Shown: positions 1-11,186 of the stretch, one piece after another
Layout of the letters: the number at the start of each line of letters is the position of its first letter
How positions within the stretch are numbered: position 1 is the stretch's first letter
NCBI RefSeq assembly: GCF_901000735.1
Contig: NC_081543.1
Location: 15,837,574 to 15,901,573 of the forward strand
Direction of reading: 5' to 3'
DNA length: 64,000 nucleotides
DNA from: Corylus avellana
Lineage: Eukaryota; Streptophyta; Magnoliopsida; Fagales; Betulaceae
The notes under the pieces: generated by a model
What the model was told of the DNA's origin: nothing
The model's database searches: none
The model's input: the letters and a program-made list of their open reading frames with translations, nothing else
Position numbers and translations under genes: made by a program

Positions 1-2
1 GC

Positions 3-763
3 AAGCTTCGCCTTATAAAGTACTACTATATGAAGATTTATGGATCTGATTCTGAAGAGTATAATAATGTTTTTAACAAGTTAATCAAACTTTTTATGGA
101 GTATAGTACTCCTACAAGTTCAAGCTCCACAGTCGTTCGGCCACAAGAAGACCCAGATTGGGAAAAGGTGAATAATATCATAAGTTTCTTAGCTCGTTAG
201 TAACTTACTAACTTAGTATATTATATATATACTCATAACCACTTACTAATTTCATGTAGGAATTTCTATCATTTGATGGACTCGATTCTGATGCAAACAA
301 GACTCAATTAGAATTTTATTTGGATGAGCCCAAGTATGTGGAAAAGAATGCGACATTTGATATCCTTTCATTTTGGAAAGGAAATGAATTTCGTTATCCT
401 GAAGTAGCTGCCATGGCTCGTGATATTTTGAGTATTCCTATTTCGACTGCTGCTTCAGAATCCACTTTTAGTGTTGGTGGACATGTGATTGATCAGTATA
501 GGAGTTCACTTAAACCTGATATTGTTGAGGCATTAATTTGTACTAGAGATTGGTTATATGGAGAGTAAGGTAATATTAGTTATTTGCATATTTAATTTTT
601 TTCATTTACTTGTATTTTTTTTATCTTACTTTAATGACATTAATTTCTCTTATCTTTTGATATAGAACAAGCTTTAATGACGGTGGATAACGAAGAAGAG
701 GATGTTCTGACATTGGATAGTATCAATTCCTGTGAGATTCCAAGTTCATGTGGAGCATGTTAA
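3..763 (+). CDS. hAT transposase, C-terminal part (5' end outside window)
   Basis: This is the C-terminal part of a plant hAT-superfamily transposase (Ac/Tam3, RICESLEEPER-like), including the dimerisation domain. Three exons read through in one frame: 3-167, 260-564 and 666-763, with introns 168-259 and 565-665 that have GT donors and AG acceptors. The domain signature is visible as FDILSFWKGNEFRYPEVAAM followed by IPISTAASESTFSVGG and an ALICTRDWL helix. The last exon adds an acidic tail and ends in TAA at 761-763. No stop or frameshift interrupts the visible part. The family enzyme cuts and pastes hAT elements in the nucleus. The start and the BED zinc finger lie upstream of the window, so whether the gene is intact is unknown. 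Confidence 0.85.
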
Positions 764-1182
764 AATTACTATATTTGTGGATCATTCAACTATTCAAGAG
801 TGGACAACAAGTGGCAAAAATGAGAACCCATTTTGTATTTGTAAATTTGTAATGATGTAGTTTTTTTTTTTGTTCTTTTGTTCTTTTTTTTCTTTTTTTT
901 TTGTTATTTGATTAGACAATTAAGCATATTAACTTATAACTATTAAGTGATTTGGTGTGGCTAGCCTGCTAGGAGTTTAATTTTAAGAGGTAATTGCTAA
1001 AAATATTATTATTTTATTTTTAAAAAAAAATCATTTTTTAAGTTAAACGGGTAAACGGGTCTCACGAGTCGTGTCGGGTGACCCGTTAAAAACCCAGGTT
1101 TGTGTCATGTCGGGGGGTCCGACCCGTTTAATAAACGGGTCGTGTTTGGGTATTGGTTAAACGAGTCGCGGGTCCCCACGGG
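764..1182 (+). repeat. 3' non-coding and subterminal repeats of the hAT element
   Basis: No gene is seen. From about 1045 to 1182 the hexamer ACGGGT and its reverse complement ACCCGT recur many times on both strands. Subterminal clusters of this kind are known as transposase-binding regions in hAT elements. The terminal inverted repeat is not visible, because the stretch stops abruptly where the Athila-type LTR begins at 1183. Confidence 0.6.
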
Positions 1183-2540
1183 TGATAAGCGCTAAAATAT
1201 TCATATTTTCAGCCATTATCTTACATGTTTTAATCATTTGGTTTTGGTTAATTAGGTCATTTTACTTCCTTTTTGTGTTTTTGATGTTTTTACAGGCTTT
1301 TGGAAGAAAGTGAAGTAAAACTGGGTGATTTAGGCTCAAAAAGAGAATATGGGAAAGTTGGATCTCCCTGGTACTGCGATCAATCGCAAGGTACCTGCGA
1401 TCGAGCGCAGTACTAGAGGAGATGCTGCACGAGCCAGGCCAGGAGCGATCGAGCACAGGCAAAAGAAGGATCGATCGCAGATCTGCGATCGAGCGCACAC
1501 GGGCTGCGATCGAGCGTACCCGTGCGCAGGAGGCATTCCAAGTGGCGGCTACAATGTCCCTATTTCCATATTAGGGTTTTTTAAACTCCAAATTGTAATA
1601 GGACTGAAAACCTGCGAAAACCCTAGGGTTTACTACTTTTCCAAGGACTTCTAAAGCCTATAAATAGACTCCTAAGCCTTTAGAATAGGTAGGCTTGGAG
1701 AAGGGAGAAGAATAGGAGCTCTCAAGTCAAGTCTCGGGTTCATTCTTTCTTTTCTTTTCTTTTATTTTATGAAGATGTTTAACATCGACTCTATGTGTAG
1801 CTAATTTATTTAGTATGGCTAGATTGAAGCCCTAGTTATGTTAAATTAATATTTCAATATTGGCGCCTTGTGATGATCATGTTGTGCTATTTAACTTGAT
1901 TAATACCTGCTTGCATGAATTCCTCATATGTGTATGCCTGATCAACATGTGCATGTGGTATGGACTTGTTAGTTAGATCAATTTGGATGGCCGAGTCCTG
2001 GATTTAACTTAAGTAACAAAAGAATCCACACCGCGATTCTTGGGTTAATCAACATGGGGAACCGGGAGTATGTATCCATGCCCTACGCCTTGTGTGTTTG
2101 TCGATTTCCATAGAACATATGCTTTTCTAAAGAACAACTTAGTATAGATCATGCTAAATCCTTTAGGAAAGAAAAGAGTTAGAGTATGGACCAAGTGCCT
2201 AATTCGTTGCTTAGGGAAATCAATAGCTTAAGGAGTTAGGGTTTAACCCTTAGGTTGGCAAACATTAAATATGCATAACCTGATCAAAGCATTGGCATAT
2301 TGATATGCTAGTTTAACATTATTAGTGGTGGATATCAAAGCCCTACCCTTTGTTATCATCACATTAATAATCAATCTTTATTTTGTTTTTGCTTAAGGAA
2401 TCTATTTTTAAACATAAATTCAGCAATCCTCGTGGGAATGATCATGTACTTGCATCCTATACTACCATGTTGACCTTGTGCACTTGCAGGTAAAATGTAC
2501 AATTATTTACCTATTAATTTAGGTAGATTTTTGCACAACA
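1183..2540 (+). repeat. 5' LTR of Athila-type element
   Basis: It begins TGATAAGCGC and ends GCACAACA, giving canonical TG...CA termini, with the primer site six bases downstream. The LTR contains a cluster of GATC-centred palindromes (about 1370-1525, of the form TGCGATCGAGCGCA). A TATA-like TATAAATAG lies at about 1660. The second LTR is not in the window, so the 3' boundary is inferred from the terminal CA and the primer site. Confidence 0.75.
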
Positions 2541-2546
2541 AGTTTT

Positions 2547-2564
2547 TGGTGCTGTTGCCGGGGA
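2547..2564 (+). promoter_or_regulatory. Primer-binding site, tRNA-Asp type
   Basis: TGGTGCTGTTGCCGGGGA differs by two C-to-T changes from the complement of the plant tRNA-Asp 3' end (TGGCGCCGTTGCCGGGGA). It would prime minus-strand DNA synthesis of the element. Confidence 0.85.
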
Positions 2565-2953
2565 TTGCGGAGAATTTTGTTTAAATTTATCTTCCTTTAG
2601 TTTTGATAGTTTAATTTTCAATTTTTAATATAGTATTTGCAAAAAAAAAAAAAAAAAATTTGAAAAGAATTTTTTGTTTCCCTCCACTTTTTTGTTTCTG
2701 TTACAGGTTGCGGATTGGCATTCTGTGATTGCGATCAATCGTCAGCCAAGTGTGATCGAGCGCATTGCGATCGAACGTACCAACCTGCGATCGAGCGCAG
2801 TTCCAGAGAGCATCCTAACCAAGCAGTGCTGAAGCTGCCAAGTTCATGTAAGGTCGTCGATCTCAAGCCTCAACCGTTTTTCCCCTCGATCCTGAAATAG
2901 AGCGGAGAATTCGACAACGACCTAGAGACAAAGAAGGAGAAGAAGAAGTTGAA

Positions 2954-4201
2954 ATGGAAGACATGCAAGAAAATCCAATTGGGCCAAGACCCCTAGAAGC
3001 AAATCCACCACGAGTGAGGAGACTTATGAAGCAAGCGTACGTGCCAACAAACCTCCATCAACCCTCATGCATAGCATATCAACCGGAGGTGGATGGCAGT
3101 TATTATATTTCTCCCCAAATTCTCAATGCATTAACCCACTTCAGAGGCACAGCTACTGAGGATCCCAACTTGCATCTAAAAGAATTCTTTGACTTATGCA
3201 AGTTGCAGAATGTTCAAGGCCTAACTCCAGAGAGACTCAGGTTAGTTCTCTTTCCTTTTTTCTTGAAAGATAATGCTAAACTGTGGTACAATTCCTTGCC
3301 TGCGGAATCCATTCATACTTGGGAAGAATTGACCACCAAATTTCTGAAGAGGTTTTTGCCAGTCCAGAAGACAAAGCAACTTAAAAGGGAACTTCAAATG
3401 TTCCAACAACGAGATGGAGATTTGTTCTTTGAAGCTTGGGATCACTTCAATTCTTTGCTCCTAAAATGTCCACATCACAACATCCCTCAAGATGAGCAAG
3501 TGCAAATTTTCTATGAAGGATTAGCTGATACTAATAAAGGGATGGTTGACTCAGCTTGTGGAGGAACACTGATGGAAAAAAGTAGTGAGGAAGCTGTGGA
3601 ACTTTTTGAAACATTAAGTGAGCATTCACAGCAATTCTGTTCAAGAGGAAGGAGATGAGTTAAGAGAAAGGGCATGTATGAAGTGAATCTCAGTGGAGGA
3701 TCAACTCATCAGTTGGCTGCAGTAGAAAAGAAATTGGATATGCTTGTCTAGGCCATGACTGTTCAGAAAACTTCATCTCTGCAACAAGACACACAATTCC
3801 AGGTATGTGCTATTTGTTCCCATCTAGATCACACCACTGAGAAGTGCCCTTTTGCAGAACAAGAAGAGGTAAACTTTGTGGGACAGAACAACTACCCCCA
3901 CAAGAACAACCCATACTCCAATACTTACAATCCAGGATGGCGAAACCATCCCAACTTTTCCTGGAGTAATAATCAAGGACAGCAGAAAGGGCCCCAACAA
4001 GCAAGTCAACCAGCTCAAGAACCAAAGATGAACCAACTGGAGAATATGATACATAACCAGGTGACTTCGCAACAACAATTTATGGCTGATCAAAAACATG
4101 TCAATACAAAGATTGAGCAAGCCATACAAAAGCTGGAAGTGCAAATGGGTCAAATGGCAAAGGAGCTGAGTGAGAGGAAGCAGGGGGAATTCTCAGCTTA
4201 A
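2954..4201 (+). pseudogene. gag: Retrotransposon gag (Athila-type), two nonsense codons
   Basis: This is the structural capsid/nucleocapsid protein of the retrotransposon. The ATG at 2954 follows an in-frame stop at about 2898. The N-terminal half carries the retrotransposon gag domain (ALTHFRGTATEDPNLHLKEF, then DNAKLWYNSLP and WEELTTKFLKRFLP). One reading frame runs from 2954 to 4201 and is broken by TGA at 3656-3658 and by TAG near 3749. Beyond these lie a zinc knuckle (CAICSHLDHTTEKCP), an NNPYSNTYNPGW motif and a Q-rich coiled-coil tail. The frame ends where the protease would start. It is non-functional as assembled, but family membership is clear. Confidence 0.85.
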
Positions 4202-5159
4202 ACAGTACCTAATCCAAGCAATCACCAGCAGCTGAAGGCAGTCATAGTTCAAAGAGGTCCCACTCCTACAAGAGCACTTGAGCTTAAATCTGAAGAGCTC
4301 AAGTGCAGCTCTTCACACTAGGAGTCCTACAGTCACCAGTAGATGCGTTGAGCAAGCAAGACCCTCAAACGCATCTACCCACAACAGTGGTACTAATGCC
4401 ACTAAAGGGATAGTAACATTTTTTTTCTCTTGTCTTTTTATCTTATTTTCTTTCCTTCACATATGTCTTGATTTTCTCTGATGTTTTGCCCTTTTACTTT
4501 TCTTTTATTTCAAAAAAAAAAAAAAAAAAAATTTGACATTCTGGTACTACGATCGATCGCAGAGTATCTGCAATTGAGCACAGTAACCGAGAGAGGCTAA
4601 ATACTCTCTGCTAGTGCGATCGAATGCACCTCAGGTGCGATCGAGCGCACTATGCCCAGACATGCTCACCTCTGGACGAATGCGATTGAGCGTACGAGAT
4701 GTGCGATCGAGCACACTCAACCAGCAAGGCCTGCGAACTATTTAGGTCACTTTTTCCCCATGGCCCACAACCTCTCTCCCGGCACCGTACAATCCCATTT
4801 CACACCTCCACCTCCAGCACTCCTTCTTCTCTCATTATTTCACCCAACATTCACCAAAATCACTCCCTCACCACCATCTAAGACCTTTTCCGGCTACCAT
4901 ACCACCATCTTTCACCAAAACAAAACTTCAGACATCCCATTCTCACTCCAACCCTCAAACTCCGAACACTCATCCAACCCCAATTTCTCTTAATTTTTTT
5001 TTTTTTTTTGCAATTATGAGTATTTCTCCACCCACATTGCTTCTGTGTTGGGATTTTATTTATTTGCAGGGAGTTTAAAGCATAGTTGGCCGGAGTTGTC
5101 TTTGAAGTCTTCAGAAGTGCACACTACCTGTCCGACGAAACTTCCCAACCAACTTCCAA
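4202..5159 (+). other. Non-coding spacer where pol would lie
   Basis: A short remnant resembling the gag-protease junction runs to about 4320. Poly(T)/poly(A)-rich sequence follows (4410-4530), then a cluster of GATC palindromes (4545-4720) and a CT-rich leader. No reverse transcriptase, RNase H or integrase signature appears in any frame. ORF-like stretches here are low-complexity and not supported as genes. Confidence 0.6.
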
Positions 5160-6174
5160 ATGCCTATAACACATGCTTCATCTTCTAGAGGGTCAGCAGC
5201 TCATACTGTTTCTCCCCCACCAGCCTTTGAAGAGCGGGAGCTACTGTTTGAAACCACCTTCGCCATCAGAGAAGATTTCCAAAACAAGGAAGCAACTCAA
5301 TGGGCGGTTGCAGAGTTTAGGCGAAGGGGTCTTAAGAAGCTGTTCAAACCAGTCACCTCTACCGTCTACCGAAAGCTGGTCGTGGAATTCTACGCCCAGC
5401 TCTCTCATGACTGTGACAACCCGGCGGTGATCTTCTCCAAAGTTCGGGGGCAAATAATTCATGTGACGAGAGCCGACATAGCTGCCGCCTTGCAATGCAA
5501 TGATGAGCATCCTCCCGAAACTGCAAATCTCGCCGAGCAACCGGCCCGATATTATGTGATGGAAATCATTGAAGACATGTGTCAAGGGCTCTATGCGGAT
5601 GCACACCACAATGCTGGCAGCCGGTCCAAGTTGCCTCAAAGGCTATGGTTCGTGGATTCGGTACTTCACCGAAATGCTTTCCCCTTATGACACAAAACTC
5701 AAAGGCGTGATCAATTCCTCCAAACTCTCTACGCCTTCCACAAGGATGCATGGTACTCCATCCCCGACATCATATGGATCCAAATCTACAAATTTTGGAA
5801 TGGAGTGCATGTTGGGGGAGCAGAGTTCACTCACTCATGGGGGTTGCCCTTCCCTTACTTAATCACACATATCCTTCGGAAAAAGGGTATCAAGGGCACT
5901 GCAGCTGACGAGCCTAGTCACGACAACTCCAATATTTGGCATTCGACAATGGAATAAGAGCTGCTCCCATATGCCCCAAGCACTCCCGGAAGCTGGGGAA
6001 GAGATGGATGAGGCCGAACCAATGGCTGAAGACGAACTAGCATCTGAGCCGGAAACGAACAATGATGATGAAGCTACAATTGATATTCTAGCCATCCAGT
6101 ACCGAGCCCTTTGTGACAAAATGGAAGGACTTCAAAGAGAGCTCGCTATGCAACATTCGGCACTTATCAGTGTG
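5160..6174 (+). pseudogene. Athila 3' extra ORF, 'putative plant transposon protein'
   Basis: The protein begins MPITHASSSRGSAAHT at 5160. It resembles the plant transposon-associated ORF family found in Athila-like elements (motifs FYAQLSHDCDNPAVIFSKVRG and ITHILRKKGIKG). The frame reads through to about 5955 except for TGA at 5688-5690. A frameshift then moves the acidic, coiled C-terminus (MPQALPEAGEEMDEAEPM, 5971 onward) to another frame that ends in TAA near 6174. Its biochemical role is unknown; it occupies the env-like position in the element. The alternative, a host gene, is unlikely given the flanking gag and LTR. Confidence 0.6.
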
Positions 6175-6253
6175 TAATTTACCCTACGCTAGGGTGACAC
6201 ATGAGGAGGTATGTGTGTAATTTACCCTATACTTATAGATGTAAACATTTGAT

Positions 6254-6277
6254 ATTATATATATATATATATATAAT
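6254..6277. repeat. (TA)n tract at left edge of viral segment
   Basis: A pure TA dinucleotide tract separates the Athila-derived sequence from the minus-strand viral sequence. Confidence 0.9.
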
Positions 6278-6394
6278 GTTCTACAAAAAAAAAAGGTTTT
6301 CTATATAGGTTTTTTGGACAAACCTAGATCTATTGGTATGGGTAATTGGCTGGTTAATATAGAATTTTTGCTGCTGTATGAGTATTGAAGAGTT

Positions 6395-6649
6395 CTATTG
6401 GGTAGGGATAACGGTTGTTGTAGGACATTCTACCAACTGGTATGGGTCCGGATGACTTGAGGATGCTAAAGTTGATGAAAAAGTAGGTCTTGGGGAACCA
6501 AGAACCTGAAACTTGTTTAACATGCTAATGGGTGAACATGTGTCATAGGGGTTTACATTTCCTGGGTTCAGGACTATATGGTGACTTGGTTGTGACTTGA
6601 TGGAAGGTGTTTTATTTTTGTTTTTTCTGGATTGTGGCTTTTCAGCCAT
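6395..6649 (-). pseudogene. Viral second ORF, N-terminal fragment
   Basis: The frame starts with ATG at 6649-6647, overlapping the end of the RNase H domain in another frame, and begins MAEKPQSRKNKNK. It reads 84 residues to a stop at 6395. Viral-looking sequence continues in other frames to about 6280. The lysine/serine-rich N-terminus has no domain I recognise. The complementary C-terminal part of the same ORF lies at 13081-13900, which supports circular permutation of the integrated copy. Confidence 0.5.
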
Positions 6650-7900
6650 CTTTTCCCTGCAAAAATTCACGAGTGAGGAAATCAAGTATAGAATTTTGAT
6701 CTCATTTGATGTATTCAATATCAAAATGAAAGATGCTTAAAATTGATTGCCATCTGGCAAAAATCTGTTTACTTGCTATATTTTGAACATCTTTTTTCTA
6801 AAACATGTTTTGCACTTTTGCAATCGACTCGACTTAAAAATTTTTGGTTTAACAAATCACTTTGAAACTTTGAGATGCATAATACTATAGATAAAATGTC
6901 TTTTTTAATAGTACTATAATTACTTTGTGCTGAATTCCAAATTCCTGAATGGAAACAAACAATTTGTTCAGGAGAATCTGAAGAGATTTTATGTTTGAGA
7001 ATACCCCCATATCCAATGTTGGAGGCGTCTGTTTCTACAATTTTGAAAGCTTTTACGTCAGGAATGCCAAGACAAGGCAAAGTCTTGACATATTTTTTGA
7101 CTTCTTGGACAATTGAAGTATGAAGATCTGTCCAAGATGGAGGGTTGCTTTTAAGACGATCATACAATGGTTTACAATATTTTCTAAGGTTTTGATAAAA
7201 TTCAGGAATATAATTTAAAGCTGGTTTCTATCAAGGATGATATCAGGAAATTTTTCTGCAAATTGCATGGCCCGATCAATGTATTTAACCATTCCTTGAC
7301 TGATGTTGAATCTTAGAAATCTGATTTTTGTTTGAAACAAGTTGATTTTTGTAGCTGAAACAACTAAACCACTAACTTTTTGATGATACTAAGAAACGAA
7401 TGAAGATGTTTCCAGTGTTCATCAATTGATTTTGAAAATATGAGGACATCATCTATATAAACAATTGAGAAATGTGCTATAGGGTCAAAGATTTCATTCA
7501 TGATATTTTGAAATTCACTTAGGGCATTTTTTAACCCAAAGGGCATGACATTCCATTCATAGTGACCAAATGGTGTAACAAATGTTGTTTTTTATGTATC
7601 TTGTTCATGGATTTTGATTTGCCAGAATCCACTCTTCATATCAAATTTTGAAAAAACATTGGCTTGACCTATTCTGTTTATCAAGTCCTTTTTGTTTGGA
7701 ATTAGATATCTTATCCACTGTAAGACTTTATTAAGAGGTTTGTAGTTTATTACTAATCTTGGAGCTCCTCTTTCTAATTCTGCATTTTTCTGTATGTAAA
7801 AGGCTGAACAAGACCAAGGGGACTTGCTTTTTCTAATTATTCCCTTGTTAAGCAATTTTTTAATTTCAATTTTAGAAAGTTCCATTAAATCTTGATTCAT
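6650..7900 (-). pseudogene. Pararetrovirus reverse transcriptase and RNase H region
   Basis: The region shows the RT fingers (7592-7900, INYKPLNKVLQ and FSKFDMKSGFWQIKIHEQ), the palm (7364-7546, MPFGLKNA and the catalytic YIDDVLIFSK), and RNase H (6769-7167, with ETDASNIGYGG). The conserved RNase H tail (DFLTREFLQG) lies at about 6652-6690. In-frame stops (near 7592 and in the tail) and at least one frameshift (about 7170-7360) break it. The intact family enzyme copies viral RNA to DNA in the cytoplasm. This copy cannot do so as assembled. Confidence 0.88.
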
Positions 7901-8050
7901 TTGGATGGGTCTAGCTTTAGTAGGAATATTTCTTTCACTGAAATCTTTTACATAAGGGAGTTTTACAATATGCTTTTTCCTATGCCATAAGGCATTGGGG
8001 ATATCAGAACAAACTTCATTTTGTATTTTTCCTTTGAATCTTTCAATTTT

Positions 8051-9008
8051 CTATAAAAGGATGTCACTTGATAGATGTTCTTCGATTCTTTTATTTTTAA
8101 TTTCTTCCTTTAGGGAGTTCAAATGCTTGCTCTTATTTTGTAAAATGTTAATTGTTTTAAAAATTGAAACTTCTTTTAACATATTGAGATCTTTAGTATG
8201 GGGTCTTTTGAAGAATTTAAATTTTACTTTCTCTCCTAAGACTTCTGTGGTAATTCCTTTGTGATATGTAGTAAAAGGATACAAAAGACATAAAAAGGGA
8301 TTTCCTAATATGACTTTTGAATCAGGCATGTTTTTTTATTAAGACAAATGAAGTTTTGAAACAAACATGATCTTGACAGACATGTGCTTTAGGTAACTTG
8401 TAATCTATCTGCATTTCACTACCATTGGCTGATGATAAATGTTCTATAGGTTTTGAATAATATTTAGTAGGTACCATTCCTTCTTGAATACAATTTAAAT
8501 CTGCACCTGAATCTATCAAAGCTAGAACTTCAAATTCGAATTCACCATTAATAATTATTGTTACTCTAGAGTTCCATTTTTCGAAGAGGATTCTATCAAT
8601 TATGTTTAAGTATTTCTCATCTGTAGTTTCTTTGAAGATTAAACTCTTGGTTGAAGATTTTGTAGATTTTTCGTCTTCTGATTCTTGTTCACTTTCGAAT
8701 TGACTCTGTTCAGAAAATCTTTTAGTAATCTTTAAAATCATTACTTCTTGTTCCAATTCTTTGTTTTTGGTTTTTAAATCTTTTATTTTTATTTTTATTT
8801 GATTGACTTCATGTTGTAAGTCTTGGAGGGTTACTTCCTTTTGTTTTGATTTAAATATGTTGAGGATTTTATCAATACTAATTTGTGGTTCTGTAATTTC
8901 TGTTGATCCATTTTTTGTTTCATTTTTTATTAAATTACTATTGAATTTTTTAAGGTATTTGGCTTTAGTTTCTGGGTTTTCTATTCCTTCTATCAAATCA
9001 ATTAGCAT
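8051..9008 (-). pseudogene. Pararetrovirus aspartic protease region
   Basis: The segment 9008-8322 contains a K/E-rich coiled segment followed by LIDSGADLNCIQEGM, the D-S-G-A active site of caulimovirid aspartic proteases. A one-base shift near 8325 moves the downstream part (8329-8051, DSKVILGNPFL) to the next frame. That part then continues in frame into the RT fingers. In the family this enzyme cleaves the polyprotein. Position between coat protein and RT agrees with the assignment. Confidence 0.85.
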
Positions 9009-9229
9009 TTCTTCATGTTTAGTTAGTACATTTATCTTAAGTTTTATTTTACAACATGAATCTTTGCAACCTAGTTCTATTTCTGAATTACTAGAATTTT
9101 GACTTGATTCTAATCTATTGAGGTGTTAAAAATTTCATCTTCGTTGTCACTAGAATCTGTATTTCTGAGTTCTAAGATTTTATACAAATCTTCTTTTTCT
9201 TTGTTGGAAATTTGTAATTGGTTGATTTT

Positions 9230-10237
9230 ATCTTTTACTTTGCACTCATTTTTGTAATGGCCCGTTTTTCCACATTTGAAGCATTTTACTTTTTTTTGTC
9301 ATATTTTGTGTTTTTTGGTTTTTTGTAATATTTTCTTGCTATTTTATTTTTCTTGTAATATTCATTTGGTTCAAAGTTTTTTTTTTTTTTTCTTTAACCT
9401 TTTTTATAGGGTTTTATAGTTTTTGCGTATTTATCCTTATGTTTTCTTCTAGAGGGTGGTATAAGGGGTAAGCCATATTGTTCACAAAAATTTCCCATTT
9501 CATATTTTGCTTCTCTTTTTTCTTTGTTCAAGTTTTTATTTATCTTCATATTTATACACATTTTTAATCTTATTTTACTTATTGTACTTATGATGTCTCC
9601 GTAGGTGAGATTATCATATTCTATAATTCCAGTTTTATTACTTAATTCTTCACGGATTTTATGGGCAAATAGGTTGGGTAAACCATTGATAAATTTTTTC
9701 TTTCCAGAAGGCATTTTTACAGTCATCTCTTAACATTACTCTTGACATAAAAACATCTTTATACCACCTAAAATCACTTAAGATTGGACACTTAAGGTTA
9801 CTTAGTTGGTCATGAATTCTGGATGTAACATTACTAGGGATTCCTGTAAAATGTTTCATTATGGTGTAAATTAAAACATTAATTCCATCGGGAATTCCTT
9901 CTTCATCTTTCTGAACTGCATATTTTATTTCACTACGATTTGCTTCAGTTAGGTATTTTTCCCACCAAGCTTTTAATGTTCCCGTAAATCCTGATGTTAA
10001 AATGTTTACAATTTCTGCATTAGTTTTTTTTGAATTTGTAAGGTAATTATTAGTAACCATTGACATGTGCTGTAGTTTATTTAAAATTTCTTGTTCAGAC
10101 AAACCATCAATATTCCATTCATAAATCTTGTCAGTAGAGACTGAGAATTGGTTAAAAACATTCTGTTCTTCATATTGAATGTCTAGTGGTGTAGGTCTAG
10201 AGTACCAATTGGGGGTGTTAGGCGTTGGTCTAATCAT
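9230..10237 (-). pseudogene. Pararetrovirus coat protein region with CCHC knuckle
   Basis: 10237-9659 carries the conserved coat core (GTLKAWWEKYL, then VLIYTIMKHFTG and FRWYKDVFMSRVMLRDD). A frameshift near 9720 moves the next part to 9726-9394 (INGLPNLFAHKIREEL). A CCHC knuckle (CFKCGKTGHYKNEC) reads at about 9245-9290, after a further shift and a poly(A) run. In the family the protein forms the capsid and binds nucleic acid through the knuckle. Confidence 0.82.
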
Positions 10238-10300
10238 TCTATTAACTTGGAATTTGCTGAATTGTTGTTCAATTTGTTGTATTTCTTGATCTGTAGTTTG

Positions 10301-10843
10301 TTAAGATTCTGAACTTTGTGTTTCACTTGTTGTTTCATATGTGATTATTTGTTTGTCTTTTCTAATGACTTGGACAGTTTTAGAGGGCGAGGTTTCACTT
10401 TTGACTTTTTCAAGTTGTTTTAGCATATTATTGACCTTTTCAATACAGGTTTCATCTTTATCCTTTAAGTATAACGTTTTGGGTTGTGAAATTTTTAAGA
10501 GGGGTTGTTCGTAATGGGGTTTTTTCTTTTCAGTTTGAGTTTTAGTTGGGGGTGTAATTCTGTTTTCTATTCGGTCAAATTGTTTTCCTATGGTTATGAG
10601 GCTTTGGTTTTGGTAATTGTTTTGTTCCATGATCTTTTTTATTTCGTCATCTTTGGAAGTTTTAAAAGGGGAGGCTAAAATTTTTGATTCTTTAAAGTTT
10701 ACAAAGATCGGTTCTTTTGGAGGGTGACTTGCTTCTATTATTGTTTTATCTTCTTTTTCCCACTGGGTTAACAAGTTTAATTTTTTATTTTCATAAATTT
10801 TTATAAAGTCAAAGAATTTTATATGTAACTTATGTTCATTCAT
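10301..10843 (-). pseudogene. Viral linker between movement and coat domains
   Basis: This K/E/T-rich, poorly ordered segment (starting MNEHKLHIKFFDFIKIYENK) is in the same frame as the following coat segment and is separated from it by an in-frame stop at 10301-10303. It is out of frame with the movement protein end. It has no recognisable catalytic motif and is probably a polyprotein spacer. Confidence 0.55.
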
Positions 10844-11186
10844 AAATTTTTTCCATTCTGTAAAGATTTTTATTTTTTGTTCTTTTGTATATTTTAACTT
10901 ATATTTTTCTATTTTTTCTTATTCTTGGTAGAATTATAGTTTTTTATTAAGGGTTGGAGGTCTAAAGTAAATGGTTTACTTATAGTCATTAATTGTGGGT
11001 GTAAATGAGGTTCTTCTATATCTGTTTGTGTTGGGGAATTTGGTCATTCTTCTTCAAAATTTTCTTGATTAGCTGTATAACATGGGGAGCTTATTACAGA
11101 TTCTACTTTTATACCTTTTAACTTTAAATTTTTATCTCTTCTTAAAGGTTCAATATTAACGAAGGAAGAGACAGAATTTCTACGGC

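Larger units (their letters stand above)
1183..6255 (+). mobile_element. Athila-type Ty3 retrotransposon, pol-less and 3'-truncated
   Basis: The order is a 5' LTR (1183-2540), a tRNA-Asp-type primer site (2547-2564), gag (2954-4201), a non-coding spacer, and a second ORF of the 'putative plant transposon protein' type (5160-6174). Reverse transcriptase, RNase H and integrase are absent between gag and the second ORF. No polypurine tract or 3' LTR is found before the viral segment, so the right end is lost or elsewhere. A tRNA-Asp primer and this gag type are characteristic of the Athila lineage. The element is probably a non-autonomous derivative. Confidence 0.8.

Noticed and set aside
1262..1654. 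Open frames on both strands through the GATC-repeat part of the Athila LTR
   Set aside because: They mirror the repeated palindrome (recurring RSIA or ERS text), lie in an LTR and lack any domain.
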